Below, in pieces: positions 1-17,756 of a DNA stretch of 64,000 nt. Under the pieces are notes generated by a model. That model saw only the letters and a list, made by a program, of their open reading frames with translations. It ran no database searches and had not been told where the DNA came from. Position numbers and translations under genes: made by a program. The stretch's first letter is position 1; each line of letters opens with the position of its first letter. This DNA comes from Eleginops maclovinus (Eukaryota > Chordata > Actinopteri > Perciformes > Eleginopidae): positions 19,829,878-19,893,877 of the forward strand of contig NC_086368.1 of the NCBI RefSeq assembly GCF_036324505.1, read 5' to 3'.

Positions 1-407
1 TCAAAGGTATCAGTGTTATTTCTGAGAGCTGTAGAAAAGCTTCGGTTCTTCAATACATTCCGGAACGCTTTGTCACATTTTGTGGGGAAATGTTTTTAAT
101 GAGGAGAAATCAAATGCCATCCCCTGTTTTCAATGTTCTACGCGCACTTGACCAGTACGTTTTCATGTTAGACTTTAATTCAGCTTGTACCGTTTTGGTC
201 TGTACAAGATGGATGAATTAGCCTTAAAGGGTTTATGGCTTAAAAACAAACAACCAAAAGCTCCTCTGAAGTCTAGAGTCATTAAAAAAACTGGGTTTTT
301 TTGTTCCACAGTTGACCATTAACCAAAAGCCTCATAAAACTCCTCATGCTTGACATCTTTACATTCAGATTCACCAGATTGATCTTTAACTCTAATGGCC
401 GTCTTAC

Positions 408-774
408 CCTGCAGGATTGGTACTGCTCTCCATACGTTGATTGGACCTTGGCTGCAAAACTGCCCGAAGGCGCTTTCCAGGAAGAACAGAGGAATCCCAT
501 TAACCACCAACATCACAAAGTAGGGGATAAGAAAGGCACCTGCCCAAAGTGAGGGATTGAAAACAATATCAACAGTAGTGATTGAAAGGATTTCCAACAC
601 TAGTAAGTTATCACAAAGCAAGTACTTACCCCCTCCATTCTTGTAGGCCAAATACGGAAATCTCCAGATATTGCCGAGTCCAACAGCATAGCCGATCGTA
701 GAGAGGATGTACTCCCTCTTGCTGGCCCAGTTCCCACGTTCAGTATTTTCATCCCCAATATCCACATGTGGATC
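408..774 (-). CDS. SLC6-family Na+/Cl- dependent transporter, two 5' exons (partial)
   Basis: Two exons on the minus strand encode the N-terminal start of a sodium/chloride-coupled solute carrier of the plasma membrane. The first (about 774 to 630, donor GTAAGT) reads ERGNW...[15 protein letters not shown]...NGGG. This is the SLC6 transmembrane helix 1 signature, with the unwound NIWRFPY segment that binds Na+ and substrate. The second (539-408, 132 bp, acceptor CAG, donor GTAAGA) reads GAFLIPYF...GIPLFFLE...GQF, the helix 2 signature. The junction is in frame (GGG|A). The rest lies beyond the window start. The upstream edge of the first exon and the true start codon are not resolved; an in-frame GTG lies at 765 but no ATG. 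The wording resembles SLC6A14 (amino acid transporter B0,+), with glycine/proline transporters as alternatives, so the family is secure and the member is not. Confidence 0.88.
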
Positions 775-3083
775 CTGCTCATTGAAACGTTGCCATTGGT
801 AGGAGAAGTTTCATATTAAAAATACAACTGCAGTCAGTGAATGTATTTTAGAGTGATGAAATACACATTACTGCAACGCTTCATGATTATATTTAGCAAA
901 GACACATAGGACACAAGGACATGGTTCTTCACTGCAGCATATCTCACTTTTGATCATATTTACTTATGTATTAACTAATTTATTAACGCATAAACCATTA
1001 AATACAGTCTATTTTTCAATATTTTTTTGAATCCAATCTTTCTGGATGTAGAGCTTTCAGTACCGAACACATCTGTTCAGATTTTTTTTGTGAATCTATA
1101 GATTAACATTATATTTCTTTGAAATACAGGAAAGTAACCTGTACCCAAGAACTATTTTGTGGTATATTGTTGAGTAAAAGTCTGTCTCTTACCTGGTTGA
1201 CAACAGCAGGATTTCTGAATATCAAATCCTTGAAACTTTTCCAGTTGTATTCCCTCATGTCCTCCTTTCACCTTGTGGTCTATACAGGTCTGTGTAAGAA
1301 ATTCAAATCACTCAGGTAGGTCTGTTTTAAAGTCACCCCTCCCCCATTGGACAGACAAGGGAGCGATGTATTCCAACCAATCATCTGCCTGTACCCTCCA
1401 TCCCTCCACAACATCACTGAGCTGGTTTGTTCAATAAATCTAATCAAGCTGGAAACATCAATTTATGCACATTAGTATTTTGTAACAGTGATAGCTGGTT
1501 GATTTCTGTATCATAATTGTATTGCTCAATTGTATAATTCCACAAAAACAGGCCTATGTATGACTCCTCATCTCAGACTGTGTGGGAGTGATGCAAACAT
1601 TACATTCTTAGTATTGATAAAGAGACCGCCCTGACTGCTGGTAAGTGTTTACTCCTCTGTCTGGTGTGTGAGTTATCACGTCTTCACAGCTAAAGCCAGT
1701 CCTGTGATTCATGATGGGGAGATCTCATGTTGGTCAGTGACAACAACACATAATCACTGTGCTGCGTACATCTGTGTCACCCATAATCACAACCTGAGGA
1801 TGGGACCACAACCATGTGACAGCACTAAAGACACGGAGAGGTTAATGAAAAATGCCTGCTATACCCATACCCATTCATTTATCTTATTTACAATCACCTA
1901 TTAAACTTCTGGTAAAATACATTAATATAGAGACACATTAACATCCAAAGACTGTCAACATATTTGTTTATATGGTAAATCTGTTTATGTCAATAAGTTC
2001 TATCCTGGTCTTTAGGCGGTTTTTTTCTTCTTATGCAAGGTGAATTTTTCATCCTTATTAACAGCTTTTTGGCTATGAACACTTTGTAAACTTAAAACCA
2101 ACATACCTTTTAGGTTGATATGTCGAAAAAGGCAAAACAGCTGTGTATTTATTTACACATACAAAAGTTTCACTGCAGCATTTATTATGTTTCGAGTCAA
2201 CTCTAATTTTTACTAGCTAAATACTCCACTGGTCATCAAGAAAAAGTATCAAACAGTATCATCAGTTCTCCCTGACCTTTTGGCACTGACACAGACAGGG
2301 TGAGCAAATTCAGGGCAGTTACATGTGGCCACAAACTAAACCTATAATATACACTCCCTGGTATGACGTTATCTGCCTGTATGGCCGAAGATTACAAACA
2401 TAATAATGGAGACAAATATAAATATAGACTTACTGTGACCTCTCACTACACTGACACACAGAGGGTTCAGCCCTGCTGTGACAGCTCTGCCTCTCCCTAA
2501 CTGAGGTGGACCAGATAACCCTTAATGTCCTGCAGTCACCTCACAATAAAAAGAAAATCACTCTCTGAAAAGCTTTTCATGTTGTCTTGCAGTTCATTGC
2601 ATATTAACCTACAGCATTTGTGCCAACCTCCTCTTAAGAGCATTCCTCTGTCTTATCTGTTGGTTATAATTAGTTATACAAACATGCCATCAGTTATAGC
2701 ATTTCAACTGTTTCCACCTCACAAACAACTTGGATGTGGAGCAGGGAGACACCATCAGTGATTAGATAAAGATCTCTAGTCTTTTGAAAACACTGTTGGT
2801 GCATAAATGTATTCAAAAGTCCTCATAAAAGTTATCATTTCCTGGATATAAACCTCAAGATAGAAGGGCCTGTCTTTTTAACTACCAGAAAGTGTCTAGA
2901 TAAGCCTTAATTCAACAGATAGTTGCATCAGGTCAATATGAACAAAAGCCGTCTCTTTCCTGAGCAAACTGTATGACAGTGCTCCTCTGTTTCCTCTTCT
3001 TCAATCCACCCTTAGTACATAAAATCACTGAATCAAACCAACATCCCACGGATACGCACAAAGACAGTAAAACACAGTGCACT
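775..3083. other. Non-coding stretch upstream of the SLC6 exons
   Basis: No convincing exon, RNA gene or mobile element was found. It may hold the first intron or 5' exon and promoter of the minus-strand SLC6 gene. All ORFs here are short and lack family resemblance. Confidence 0.4.
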
Positions 3084-3099
3084 ACCAAGTGGTCTTTTT

Positions 3100-4184
3100 T
3101 TTTTTACAACAATATATTTATTGACATTTTCTTACATTACAAAACCACATTACAAACGAACAATACACATACACATCACAAATATCACAAACATCCACTT
3201 CTCAGCCACAAAACATTTGTACAGAATTTACTGTCTTCCTATAATTGCGGGTATTGAACTCATTAAGTCTGTTACAAGGTTTACATAACCAACTACTTAT
3301 GCCTCTTCATTGTCAATTGTCAGATCAACACCATTAACAAACACCTTGAACGGTTCCCATATCTTCTCAAACATATCCTGTCTTCCTTTTCGTATATATG
3401 TCACTCTCTCCAAAGGAAAAGTTGTGAGCATTTGTTTCACCCAATATGTAACATTTGGTCTGCTGATCTTTTTCCAAAACATTGCAATGGATCTTTTGGC
3501 GTGCAACAAACACATATCTATTAATATTTGTTCACTTTTATTATATTTGTGACCTTTTGGGTAAAGTCCTAAGACAAAAAATGCAGGATCCATTGGAATA
3601 TTTTTTGAAATCATTTTTTCTATTGCTGTTTTAACCTCCTCCCAAAAAGATTTTATCTTGCTACATTGCCATACACAATGAAATAATGTCCCCTTCACCT
3701 CAGTACATTTTGTACACACATCTGGGATATTCTTATTGTATTTATTTAATTTAACTGGCGTAATATAAACTCTCATCAACCACTTATACTGCAATAGTCT
3801 AAATCGAGTGTTGATTGATTGGGTGTGAGCCTTAGTACATATAGATTGCCAGTCCCTTAGTGATATATCTGTGCCTAGATCTTCCCTCCATGCTTCTCGT
3901 TTATGATTTGCATTTTCAACCGAATTTGATAACAAATAGTTATACAACTCTGCTATAGCACCTTTACTTAAACTGTCCTTAGACACAATTTTTTCCAAAT
4001 CAGAAATTGGAGGTCTGGTTAAAAGACTGTTTTGGCTCGTCCTAATGTAATCCCTAAGCTGGAGGAATTTAAAGAAATATTTTTTATCTATGTCATATTT
4101 ATGCCTAATTTGTTCGAATGATAACATGTTATCCGAATTGGGCATATACAAATCTTGAATTTTTCCTAGTCCTTTTGATGCCCA
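3100..4184 (-). mobile_element. 5'-truncated L1-type LINE insertion
   Basis: This is a minus-strand non-LTR retrotransposon copy. The 16-bp sequence ACCAAGTGGTCTTTTT occurs at 3084-3099 and again, identically, at 4185-4200, the two edges of the insert, which marks it as a target-site duplication. A short poly(T) at 3100-3105, merging with the duplication, is the poly(A) tail seen from the plus strand. The body is about 1.1 kb, against several kb for a full L1, so it was truncated at its 5' end during insertion. It holds the C-terminal part of ORF2 and about 190 bp of 3'UTR. Confidence 0.88.
3297..4184 (-). pseudogene. LINE ORF2 C-terminal fragment
   Basis: About 295 codons are open without interruption from the truncation point to a stop at 3297. 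The text is typical of the region after the reverse transcriptase domain in fish L1 ORF2: a stretch rich in Trp and Lys with a zinc-knuckle-like motif CTKC...HCVWQC near the middle. The endonuclease and RT catalytic domains are missing, so the piece cannot move by itself. The apparent first codons (MKTLKRP) come from the flanking target DNA. The intact frame and perfect target duplication suggest a fairly recent insertion. Confidence 0.8.
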
Positions 4185-4200
4185 ACCAAGTGGTCTTTTT

Positions 4201-5007
4201 AATGTTTTCAATGTTTAGTAATTCTGCAATAGGCTTTTAAACATTTGTCAGTAAATTGACAAAGCCATGTAATGCATACAGTAAGTCAATAGTGGTAAAT
4301 CATAAGCCCTTTTTATGTGTGATTCATTACAGTACAGTGCGAAAATATTTCCCAAATATAAATGTCCACCCCTGTCTCTAAGAAAAGGTGACTACATTCT
4401 GAAACAGGTGGATTTTTTTATAGAAACAGTCACAGCACTTACCACAAAGAAAGTATTATGCACCCATCCACGATAATACATCACTGTGGGAGTTGGTGAT
4501 ACAGATATTGTCATTCACAGCAAAAGCTAATGATTTAAAAATAAACAATAAACACATGATACATAACAATGTTACCATCAACTTATCAGACAAACAACGG
4601 AAGGCATGCTTTGTAGGAAGAGATTACAAAGATCATTGATCCTCAAAGCAACACAAAGAGAGGATCAGGGTCAGAACATTTTTAATACCAAAAAGAAACG
4701 TCATAATATGGCTCCTACAATATCTCAGTTACTAGGCTTATACACTGTATCATAATGCAGAGGGCTCATCTCCCTTTATTTAAGATCAACTTACATTTTA
4801 TCCAAACCAGACTTGTAACTCTTAACATTTAGAGTCTCTTTGTAATTTGTCTGTTGTGAATAATGGATATTACGGTAAGAACTGCTGCCAACTGCTCATT
4901 ATAAAATTATGTAATTGCCCCTGCTGTTTTTGGGTTTTGGCAACTCACAAGTATAATGTGTCGCACTGTTGGTTCATGCTGAAAAGGGCCACACATCATA
5001 GGTACAG
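4201..5007. other. Probable fmod 3'UTR and intergenic DNA
   Basis: On the minus strand the fmod stop at 5008 is followed by a candidate polyadenylation signal AATAAA (positions 4780-4775), about 230 nt downstream. Nothing else recognisable lies between this and the LINE. Confidence 0.45.
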
Positions 5008-7999
5008 TTAGACCTCTATATTGTTTGCCAGGCGCAAGCAGAGGGCTGACTCTGTCGGGATGTCCTGGCGACTGATCTCATTTCCATCCAGTCGCAGCGT
5101 AAGTAGTTTGGAGAAGTTGGTCACATCCACAATGCTGCAGAAACTGCCCAGAGTGAACTCTGAAGGGGGAGATGGAGAGGTGGTGAGGAACGTGTTTGTG
5201 TCTTTACAACTGTGGTCATTTGGAGACACTGTGTTTGCTGGTGGTAACAACAAACGGGGGAAGCATAACAAACTATTTTCCTTTAAAATAAATAAGTCAG
5301 GGCCACAACACAATGCAACTAATTATCTTAGATGCAACATTGGTCATCTACCTTGGGCTTTTCTGGCTTTGATCTGATTTAATGCTGCAATCAACAAAGC
5401 TGTTCGACCAGAGAAAGCAGCAGAAGAACACTTTCAGTTTGTAATATTGCAAATAATTCAACATTAACAATCACAACTTGCTGTGTGACTTAATTTAGCT
5501 ATACATACTGACATAACAGATACGTATCTGAATCAAATACAGGATCAATACTTTTTTTGTAATAATCTGCCCTGTATGGACTGTGTGTGAGTGGTTTGAT
5601 TAATCTTGATGAAAGTGACCTGCTGACCTTGCTCATAGAAAGATGCTAATGAATAATGAATTCTGTATGTGCTTTACCTTTGATCTGGTTGGCCTGCAGG
5701 TACAGATGCTGCAGTGTGGTGCTCACAGGGGGGATTCTCTCCAGTTTATTGTAGCTCAGGTCCAGCTCCACCAGCCCGGTCACATTAAAGGTGTTGGCAG
5801 GGATACCCTTGTCTGTCAGCTGATTGTGAGCTATCCTGATGTACTGCAGCTGAGTGAAACTGCCCAGGAAGCCGTCTGGCAGAGAATCAATGGAGTTGGA
5901 CTGCATGTAGAGCTGGTGCAGATGCTCGGGGAGTGCCTCTGGGACCTGGGATGATCAGTTAAAGAGTTATTAAACAACTCACATTTTTAGAACTTTTGCA
6001 CATACACCTGGTTACCTGGAAGGCCTGGCATGCCTTCAACCCACACATAGAAACAAGACGACTTTATGGGATGCCCCAGTCAGAAAAAATGGGATTCAAC
6101 AAGCTATATTCAATTTCTATCTACATTATAACATTAAAGGGAAGCAAATGTTTGTAAAGAAAAAACAGATGGGAGATTTACAAACAAACATCACCTTTGT
6201 CAATTTGTTGTCACTGATGTCCAGCAGCATGAGGGATTTGAGTGACTTCAGTGATGAGCCCAAGTCAGTGACAGAGTTGTCATGGAGATACAGGATGGTG
6301 AGGTTATCCATTCCATCTAAGTCTGCAGGTGTTACCTAGGCAACAGCAGAAATATGTTTTAAGTCTAATGTCTGATGAACTGCCAAAACAGTAAACAATA
6401 ACAGAAAGGTCTCCCCACAACCGCAAAATAATGCAAAACAACACCTTTTCAATCTTGTTGTGGTTGATTCTGAGGTCTCGCAGGGTGCGAGGGAGGTTGG
6501 AAGGAAAGGCTGTCAGATTGTTGTGCTGTAGATACAAACGCTCCAGTCCCTCCATATGCTGAAAGGCCTGCAAAATAGGGAGGAAAATTAAATGAAGAAA
6601 TATCCCTTTTTTTGCAGTGAAGGACAGATTCATTCAAGATTCCAGAAGCTTTATTTATCCCGAGGGAAATTGAGGTGCAACAGTTCAATACAAAGAAGGA
6701 AGGAGAAATATACACTCAATATAACTAAACTACTGAATATACACTAAATATACATCAAATATTACTAAATATAAACTAAAATAACTAAGTATAAACTAAG
6801 TATAACTAAATATAAACTAAATGTATCAACAATAAGAGCAGCTTTGCAAATACGAAATAGTGAAATAAATACATAAATAAATAAACAGTGTCAGTCTTGT
6901 AAATGTACATATATGCATTCACGTTCATGTTGCTTAAATGAGAAGCTTATGCTGGTAGTTACTGATGTTAAACAATCTACATTGTCTAAAAAATTACATA
7001 ATGGAACGGAAAAAGTAGTTTCCATTGCATGTAATCATCTTTTTGGTAACAATCTCACAACTCAATGAGCTGCATCTCTAGGATATTGCAGTTGTGCAAC
7101 TGAACAACTACTGTGGAACTTTAATGTATAGCACTTTAAAGTAGAAAGATTTAAACAATAAAATGTCAATAAATGTTAATCACTAATAGGGAGTGGTATT
7201 GGACCAGTTTAACTATCTGCCATACATACGTTTTTTCCTACTGGCTATATGGAGTAGAAGTTCTCATTAAGTAGGAACAGATCTATCTTTATTATGATGG
7301 ATTAATACGAAACTATCTTAAACCAAAACCTATAAATTCTCCCTTTTTATCAAAGCATACTTCAGGAAATTAACTGGACACATGTGTATGCTGCAGCAGA
7401 AAGAAAACTGCAGTATCATTTTAATTAATTTCAGTTGTACGAGTAACCTCATGTCTAAATACATTTTTTAAAATCCCCCTTTATTCAATCACATAATGCA
7501 GCAATAAAAGCATTACTTTTTACTTAATTACGCTCTGATCATCACCTGCCTGCCATCTGAAGACCATTTAGACCAGCATTCCCCTTGCATTGAGTTCACA
7601 TGTGTGTCTGGATCTGACTGAGAGCAGATGGAGGTTTACCTTCTTGCCAATGGAGCCAGATGTCAGTTGGTTGCTGTGCATCATGAGCCACACCAGATTT
7701 GTTGCATTTTTGAGAGCTGAGTCTGGCACAGCTGTGATGGCATTGTTTTGCAGGTACAAGTACTTCACACGGGAGGGGATTCTGGGCATGGCTGTCAGGC
7801 CCCGCCCATCACAGTACATGGCAACTGGGAAGGTCGGGGGGCAGTCACACTCATCTGGACACTGCCCTCCATTGGTGTCTCCCTGCAGGGAGCCAAATCT
7901 GTGGCTCTGCGAGCCATACAGCCAGGCGAAGGGGTCGTGTGATTGGCAGTGATAGAGGGGAATTAGGGCAGACAAGAGGAAGACTATCACCACACGCAT
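5008..7999 (-). CDS. fmod: Fibromodulin (class II SLRP)
   Basis: This secreted leucine-rich matrix proteoglycan binds collagen and controls fibril growth. Coding exons on the minus strand: 7999-7640 (the exon begins at 8022), 6567-6445, 6335-6195, 5945-5678 and 5159-5008, all with GT-AG borders. They give an in-frame product of about 347 residues, against 376 in human. The ATG at 7999 starts a signal peptide (MRVVIVFLLSALIPLYHCQ). The class II cysteine cap CPDECDCP...MYC (CX3CXCX9C) follows, then about ten LRRs and the C-terminal cap ending CLRLANNIEV. The C-terminus (FCSIVDVTNFSKL, LRLDGNEI) is fibromodulin-like rather than lumican-like. The stretch before the cysteine cap has only one tyrosine, unlike the sulfated Tyr-rich mammalian domain. 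The LRR region, one exon in mammals, is split by extra introns here. A likely non-coding first exon ends at 8677. Which teleost duplicate this is (a or b) cannot be told. Confidence 0.93.
6636..6900 (-). repeat. LINE/SINE-type 3' tail plus AT-rich degenerate repeat in an fmod intron
   Basis: The sequence near 6650-6672 is the reverse complement of a 'CTCGGGATAAATAAAG' type tail common at the 3' ends of fish retroelements. It is followed by a degenerate AT-rich tract with many ATAACTAAATATA-like units and a TAAATAAATAAATA run. The family is not assigned. Confidence 0.5.
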
Positions 8000-8676
8000 G
8001 TTCACAGCCAGACAAATCTTCACTGTAATCTAACAGAGACAAAGAAAGAGACAAGGCAATACAACCAAATCAGAATTAAAGTAAAATTGCATACACAAAT
8101 CGAAAATGTTCTATTCTTGTTCTCCTGGAAATGGACTTTAATGACTGTTTTCTTTTTTCTTATTAAACAAATACAGCAAACTGACTCTGCTGACTCTGTA
8201 TCTAATAAGGCAAAAGTCCTCTCTTATATAATGTTTAGGGACAGGATGTTCCACCAAAATAAAAAATGTAAAATGTGATAAAAAACTTTCGCAGACCTTT
8301 AAGGAACATCTGGCAAATGAACAGACAGAGGTACAAGCAGCTTACTGACTTTGTTTTGGAAATGTGCCTGCAGAGAGGTACATTCTTAGGGGTCTTAAAC
8401 CACAGGGAATCCAGAGAGCAAGCATTAAAAAAGAAAAAGAAAAAAGCCTAGCAGTGAATGCCAGCTTTGTTAATGGTACCAATACGGCCCCAAAATAATG
8501 GGAACATATCAATAATTACCCTTTGACTGACAGGAGAAGAAAACGAAGCTCGCACAAAAATGTACTCTATCATCAAGTGTTTTTTCATCCCCTATAAGGT
8601 TTCATAGATAAATACCACAGAGACAGATTGATAAACGCTCACATAAATGCATGTACATACGAACACACACACATAC

Positions 8677-8760
8677 CTGAACCAAGGCTCGCCCTCCTTG
8701 TCCCCTTTCTGTTTTTCAAAGTGAGCTCAGGACTGAAGGGGACTCTGACAAACACTTTGT
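8677..8760 (-). other. Candidate fmod non-coding first exon (3' edge certain, 5' edge not)
   Basis: On the minus strand the text GGTTCAG|GTATGT gives a good splice donor at 8677/8676, and the next acceptor (GATTACAG) lies at 8023, just 23 nt before the fmod ATG. SLRP genes normally have a non-coding exon 1 and a start codon close after the exon 2 acceptor, which fits. The 5' end is not determined; 8760 is only a placeholder. Confidence 0.45.
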
Positions 8761-9917
8761 GAAAACTTTCCTCCCCTCCCTGCTCTCCCTCCTTAACGTT
8801 CTGCCATCCCCCCTCTCCACCCCTCTCTCTTTTTCTGCGGTTGGGTCTTTTCTCCCCTGCACCCCATTTTGTGTGTTCAGACATGGCCCAGCACACCCAC
8901 TCCTCACTCTAGAGCCTCTTTTTCCACTAATGTATGTGATGTGAGGGATCGTTCCCATCTGTGTGCAGCACATTCAGTCTCCGTTCAGCCATACCCCACT
9001 ATTCCATATATTTGATGTATTCCTATTGTCTGTTTTCCAGTCTTTTCCCAGAATTGCAAAGAAAAAATATCCTTTTTCATGTTTTAGACAAAAAAGTAGT
9101 CTAATCTTATCAATATGGTTGTGACAGCAGCTGATTGGGTCTGTGCTTTTTTGTTATTATGTCATGTCTAATAATCCTGCATTAATATAGTCCCTACAAT
9201 ACTGGTGTTAGTGACATTAATATACAAATACAACGTTTTTGCTTTAAATCATTATGTATATAAATAATCGACAGCAAAATAGTTTTGAAACTTTCTTCAG
9301 ACCACTTACCAGAAATCCTTGTGCCCAACAAAGCTTGTGAGAGAGTTTTTTAGCAGGGATGGATGTAACGCTCTCCTTTCATCTGCAATAACCTAACATC
9401 TTGTAAAGGGTTAAATGAAAACATATGTGACAGTCTGTCTGGTCTGAGCGAGGGCCTCTTCCTGCCTTTCTATTTTTTCTGTGTCCATCTGAATAAGAGT
9501 TATCCCTTTCCTCTTCTCTACATCTCCTTCTCTTTTTCTTGTTATCATTGAACTCCTTTTTAGTATGTAACAAGAGAAGAGTTGTGGTAGTCATGTGTAC
9601 ACAGGAAGATTATGTGTGTGACTTCCAGATTTTTAAATAAAATTCAGTAGGTATTCTTTTTTTATGTGTTTAACAGATGGTATAACGTGATTTCTTTGGG
9701 TTTATTTCGTCATGTTGTGTTCAAACCCTCTGGCTTTTGTAAACGTCGACATACATTCCATTTTTCCACCACTACTGCATCTTCTGCATGTTTCTTCCAC
9801 TGCAGAGCAATGAACAAGGAAGGGCTTGTGAGTTTGTGTCAGCGCACCAAATGTGTAATTGCTCAGTGATGTCATGGGCGACTGATACATAAGGAAGAGT
9901 GCGATCCTTTGACTCCG
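8761..9917. other. Intergenic DNA between fmod and the lumican-like gene
   Basis: Probably contains the fmod promoter just above 8760. Pyrimidine-rich text at 8765-8835 is notable, but no TATA box or other gene is recognised. Confidence 0.4.
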
Positions 9918-9988
9918 ACCTGGAATATCTCGAATTTCTCCACGGGGATTAATAAAGGTACATCTTATCTTATCTTATCTTATCTTAT
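9918..9988 (+). repeat. Retroelement 3' tail with (TTATC)n
   Basis: The text ATTTCTCCACGGGGATTAATAAAGG is followed by about five TTATC/TCTTA units (9962-9987). This is the usual 3' end of many fish LINE/SINE families, with a short tandem tail. It resembles the reverse-strand tail in the fmod intron at about 6650. No body is recognisable upstream, so it is a severely truncated copy. Confidence 0.55.
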
Positions 9989-10957
9989 TTGATTTCTTTA
10001 CACAAGCTGAATGAGACGATCAATACCACTCTTATGTCCATCCACTAAAGACAGAGCAAGAACCTGGAGACAGTTAGGGACTGTAGATAAATTAAAGAAG
10101 TGGGATGAGCGGTTCATTATGAACCTTACAGGGACTACCGATGGAAATGAGCTATATGGGTAGAAGCATATTTTACATTTTTTGAAATAACAGTATCTTT
10201 GTAATTGTTCTTTGATTCAAATAAATGTAATTAAAATATATATTTTTCTTCTTTGAACACTCCTTTTGACTTGAACTATCCTTTCAATACATCTTTGGAC
10301 AGCCTCTTAGTTGAGCACAAAACTTGTGGAAACAGCGGGCATTGCTTTGCCTATACATTAAAACTTCATACTGCTACCTATTAAACTGAGCAAGTTGTGC
10401 AGTATACACTTTATTTGTGTGATATTTATGATTCCATATTAAATAGATTATATTTCGTAGTAATATGTATAATTACTTAATAAAATGTATGTTCACTGCT
10501 ATTTGCTTTTATCATGTATGTGTTTTACTCTATTATGTTAGCCTATAAATGTTAATGTTGCCATTCATCTGCACTGCACCTTTACTGTTGTAAGACTGTA
10601 AATGTCCCAACTGTTGGACGTATAAAGGATTTCTAGATCTGATGTTATATTTCAGTTATTTAATCCATGGCAAAAATTACAAACTCAATTTATTCTGCCT
10701 GTTTGTAGTTCACAGAAAGAGGGACATCTCTTATTTGTATACTGTTACTCTTGGAAACAAACCAAGTAAGCCTACTTCTCAAAATTGCAATATTCCTTTA
10801 AGCCTGCTTCTTTAACATATCCTTGTGAGCGATCAAAGAGCAGTCCTGTCACCGCTAAGTAAGAAACAGCATAGGAAAGTGTGCTATGCAAATGTCTAAC
10901 ACATGTTTCTAAGGTGGTTGTTGCAGCCATTGCGTCCAACATCTTTGTGGTTTGAGG

Positions 10958-11521
10958 CAGGGGTATCCAAACGTTTTTCTCTGAGGGCCGGATACAGAAA
11001 AACTTACGAAGGGCTGGGCCACTCACTAGAGGTGAAGTATGTTGCCTCTTAAGTTAAGTTATAAGTTGGCAAAATCAATGAAATACAGGTACATTATGCT
11101 TGATACTTGAATATGCTTTAAGAAGAAAAAAAAACTGTCTACATCACAGCTCTTCGTAGGATTTTATTTAGTTTGTTGGCAGCCTTCAAATAGCCTCAAA
11201 GTGCTGATAATAAGGCAAAATATGAAGGATATATTTCAAGCTAGTTATGTAAATAAGTAATTGGGCTTTTTTTTGTATGAGCTAAGATTTGTTTTAAAAT
11301 GTTTTGAAATTTAACTGACTGAATTTATTTGAGAATTGACACAAGAATACTACTGTGTAATATATGTCATCATATATATTTAAGAAGTACAATATAAGAG
11401 TACAAGCATGAGTTTAAGGTGTGGGCCATATTCCATTATACTTTTAGTATTTGCTGAGGGCCAATAAAAAAATGGATCACGGGACGCACTTGGCCCCCAG
11501 GCCTTAGTTTGGACACCCCTG
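10958..11521. mobile_element. hAT-like non-autonomous DNA transposon (MITE), 564 bp
   Basis: The left end reads CAGGGGTATCCAAAC and the right end, reversed, CAGGGGTGTCCAAAC: terminal inverted repeats with one mismatch in 15. The flanking 8-mers are GTTTGAGG (10950-10957) and GTTTAAGG (11522-11529), an 8-bp target duplication with one mismatch, which is characteristic of hAT elements. Subterminal text (GAGGGCCGGATAC...GGCTGGGCC at left; GAGGGCCAATAA at right) is typical of Charlie-like hAT MITEs. No transposase ORF is present. The mismatches suggest an old copy. Confidence 0.85.
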
Positions 11522-11529
11522 GTTTAAGG

Positions 11530-13032
<1,503 letters not shown>

Positions 13033-13121
<89 letters not shown>
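13033..13121. repeat. (AC)n microsatellite, 89 bp
   Basis: Pure AC repeat with a slightly imperfect left border (ACATACACACAG). Confidence 0.98.
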
Positions 13122-13122
<1 letters not shown>

Positions 13123-13434
13123 CAACTACCGCCAATGCAACGTCCTTGGGCTTTTACTGAGCCTTTTTTTAAGCCAAAATGTAGGTATCGTATACGTTAC
13201 TATTTACATACAAGACATACATAGACTGTTACATTTTTTAACCTTTACATAGAAAACACATATTCTTATAGAAGATGCTCTCACTTAAAATCTACATGAA
13301 TTAAATAACTGAATTCTAGCAATGTTAAAATGTGGTTTTAGAAGCCCTGGACAATGTCTTTAGTTAAGGTAAATAAAACCAGGGCACCCCAGGGCACAGG
13401 GGGCAGCATAAACCATGCAATCGAAAGCAGATGT

Positions 13435-17066
<3,632 letters not shown>

Positions 17067-17181
17067 CAAACACAGATGGAAAAACAAGGATACACACTTA
17101 CACACACAAAATGGTCTCCTTGGCTCCCCAGGTACTTTGAGGTTTGAATGCCTCCAAGCAGAATACATACTGTAGACCCAA

Positions 17182-17347
<166 letters not shown>

Positions 17348-17699
17348 CAATGACACACAATTCTGATCAAAATATTCTCATGTTTAACATTAGAATACAA
17401 ACCCAATTGCAATAATTTGGTCACCCTTTTCCTTCATTTTCTTTTTCTTCTATGTATGATTTTTTTTTTTAGGCTACAAGCGAACATATTGCCACCTTCT
17501 GTTACAGGTTTAGCTTTCACCAAGGGCTGGTAGAAGACATAATTGAGCAGGGGAATATCATAGAGGAGGTCTAGGGTCTGGGATGTGGGCAGCGTTCGAA
17601 GAAGAGGAATGTATCAGACAGTGGGTAAACACTGCCAGTAACTTCACACACACACATGCCGACGCATTAACACACACGCATAGTTTCTTGCAGCTCCCG

Positions 17700-17756
17700 T
17701 GGGCTTCATTGGGAATTTAAGACAACTTCTCCGTTCAGTAGCTCCTGATCAAACAG
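17700..17756 (+). other. Candidate non-coding first exon of the lumican-like gene (5' edge uncertain)
   Basis: A strong donor AACAG|GTAAGT lies at 17756/17757. The next acceptor (GATCAG, ending 18702) stands eight bases before a start codon, the usual SLRP arrangement. The 5' limit is not known. Confidence 0.4.

Noticed and set aside
7590..7952. 120-codon plus-strand ORF
   Set aside because: Antisense shadow of the fmod first coding exon.
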